Assembly: GCA_964391325.1 (NCBI GenBank)
Contig: CAYMJM010000028.1
Coordinates: 1-7,817, forward strand
Source of the DNA: CAYMJM01 sp964391325
GTDB lineage: Bacteria; Patescibacteriota; Dojkabacteria; B142; JAFGMG01
Length of the DNA stretch: 7,817 nucleotides
Reading direction: 5' to 3'
In this document: one piece after another, positions 6,884-7,817 of the stretch
Numbering within the stretch: position 1 is the stretch's first letter
How the letters are laid out: every line of letters begins with the position of its first letter
Position numbers and translations under genes: made by a program
The notes under the pieces: model-generated
What the model was told of the DNA's origin: nothing
Seen by the model: only the letters and a program-made list of their open reading frames with translations
Database searches by the model: none

Positions 6884-7817
6884 ATGTATCCCATCCTTCG
6901 CAAAGCAGATTTTACCTTTTCTTTAGATAGAGCTGTCTTTTCCTCAATCTCACCCAAAGTATGCTCATAGCGTTTTGCAATTAGGACTACCCTTGATGCT
7001 AGTGTGTTTATTACTTGGTCTATTGCGTCAGCAATCTCACTCTTAAGTCTTGCCATCCACTTTTTATCAAATAATAAGTGCTTAATTTCATCAACTGAAA
7101 GTTCGCCATATTTGGCAAGAACTAAATCGTCAAGTGCTTTTTGGGCCTCTTTGATTTCCTTATCCGCTTCTTCTTTTTCTATCATCTTTGCTTGATATTC
7201 AAGTAGAGCATTGTATTCATCTTCATACACCTCAGGAATAATTGCATTTTCATTTGCCTCTTTTAATGCTGCTTTTAACTTTCCTTTACCAATCGAACCG
7301 TTTTTATTTCTAAGCTGGTAAGCCTTTAATTCTTCATTAGCTTCTACAACATTATCCATCTCAGATATATTCCCTTCATCAAACAGTTCAATTAATTTTG
7401 TTATATCATACACTACTGTAGATGTCTTTTTACTTTCAAGTTCTTTTATTTGTTTATTCAGATTTGCTTTAGGTATACCGTCCCCTTTTTCATTCAAAGC
7501 ATTTATAAGCAAACCTTCGTCGCCTGATTCTTCTTCTCTCATTTCATCCAGTTCAGATTCAAGCAATGCAGATTTTTCGATTAGCTCATTAAGGGCCATT
7601 AACTCAGTTTCAAAATACTTCTGCTCAATAATGTCTCTCGAAATTAAAGTACCTTCAAAAGACTTCATTTTTGAAGTATCATCGACTTTTATTTCTTCTC
7701 CATTTTCATCTTTTGCTTTCTTTTGAGCGTATACATATTCAATCTCACGTCCTGCCTCATACCCGCTAGCCTTTATTACATATACATCATCTTGCATTTT
7801 CTCGTTCCAGTAATTAA
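6877..7817 (-). CDS. hsdM: Type I DNA methyltransferase subunit M, C-terminal part (cut by window edge)
   Basis: The frame stays open to the right edge, reading NYWNEK before the ATG at 7797-7795, so that Met is internal and the true start lies outside. The visible 312 residues begin with YWNEKMQDDVYVI, as I recall it from the region after the catalytic N6-adenine methyltransferase domain of HsdM. A long charged helical stretch follows (strong coiled-coil character, many E/K, about residues 70-240). The end is the typical HsdM tail: YGELSVDEIKHLLFDKKW, then an AxRYE-like segment and RRMGYIW just before the stop. This tail contacts HsdS. The S-adenosylmethionine site and NPPF/Y catalytic motif are off-window, so activity cannot be judged. 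Its stop overlaps hsdS by 7 nt, which implies coupled synthesis of M and S. Confidence 0.93.
   Translation of the reverse strand, partial: NYWNEKMQDDVYVIKASGYEAGREIEYVYAQKKAKDENGEEIKVDDTSKMKSFEGTLISRDIIEQKYFETELMALNELIEKSALLESELDEMREEESGDEGLLINALNEKGDGIPKANLNKQIKELESKKTSTVVYDITKLIELFDEGNISEMDNVVEANEELKAYQLRNKNGSIGKGKLKAALKEANENAIIPEVYEDEYNALLEYQAKMIEKEEADKEIKEAQKALDDLVLAKYGELSVDEIKHLLFDKKWMARLKSEIADAIDQVINTLASRVVLIAKRYEHTLGEIEEKTALSKEKVKSALRRMGYIW

Noticed and set aside
6620..7195. Plus-strand open frames opposite hsdS and hsdM
   Set aside because: Same reason: antisense to recognised coding sequence, no family signature and no start signal.
7795..7797. ATG as the start of a free-standing 306-aa protein
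   Set aside because: The frame continues upstream to the window edge as NYWNEK, which belongs to the HsdM motif running on into MQDDVY. The gene is cut by the window edge, not short.

Overview
The window is AT-rich, with strong AGGAGG-type ribosome binding sites, tightly packed overlapping genes and an intrinsic terminator ending in a U-tract. This suggests a low-GC Firmicute, probably a clostridial lineage. That is inference from base composition and protein style; the species cannot be named from the sequence.

Almost everything lies on the minus strand, so the genes read from right to left. From the right edge the order is: the C-terminal part of a type I DNA methyltransferase subunit (hsdM, cut by the window edge), the specificity subunit (hsdS, 387 aa), the restriction/translocase subunit (hsdR, 1041 aa), a YgjP-like zinc metallopeptidase (250 aa) and an ImmA/IrrE-type zinc metallopeptidase (527 aa). 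The junctions are a 7-nt overlap, a 14-nt gap, an 8-nt overlap and a 26-nt overlap. No internal promoter or terminator is evident, so this looks like one transcript whose promoter lies outside the window. A perfect 8-bp hairpin followed by eight U residues (218-244) closes it, about 30 bases after the last stop codon.

Together hsdM, hsdS and hsdR encode a complete-looking type I restriction-modification system. HsdS chooses the bipartite target, HsdM (with HsdS) methylates it, and HsdR adds the ATP-driven translocase and nuclease. All motifs expected of active HsdR are visible. HsdM's catalytic part is off-window and cannot be judged.

The less ordinary part is the pair of unrelated zinc peptidases translated in overlap with hsdR. 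The last one also appears to carry a degenerate Cro/C1-type helix-turn-helix at its C-terminus. The arrangement invites the idea that proteolysis and/or transcriptional sensing controls the restriction system, but nothing in the sequence proves this.

The left 276 bases hold the operon terminator, a roughly 150-base intergenic region with several inverted repeats and a candidate promoter, and the first 22 codons of a separate small minus-strand gene with an excellent Shine-Dalgarno site.
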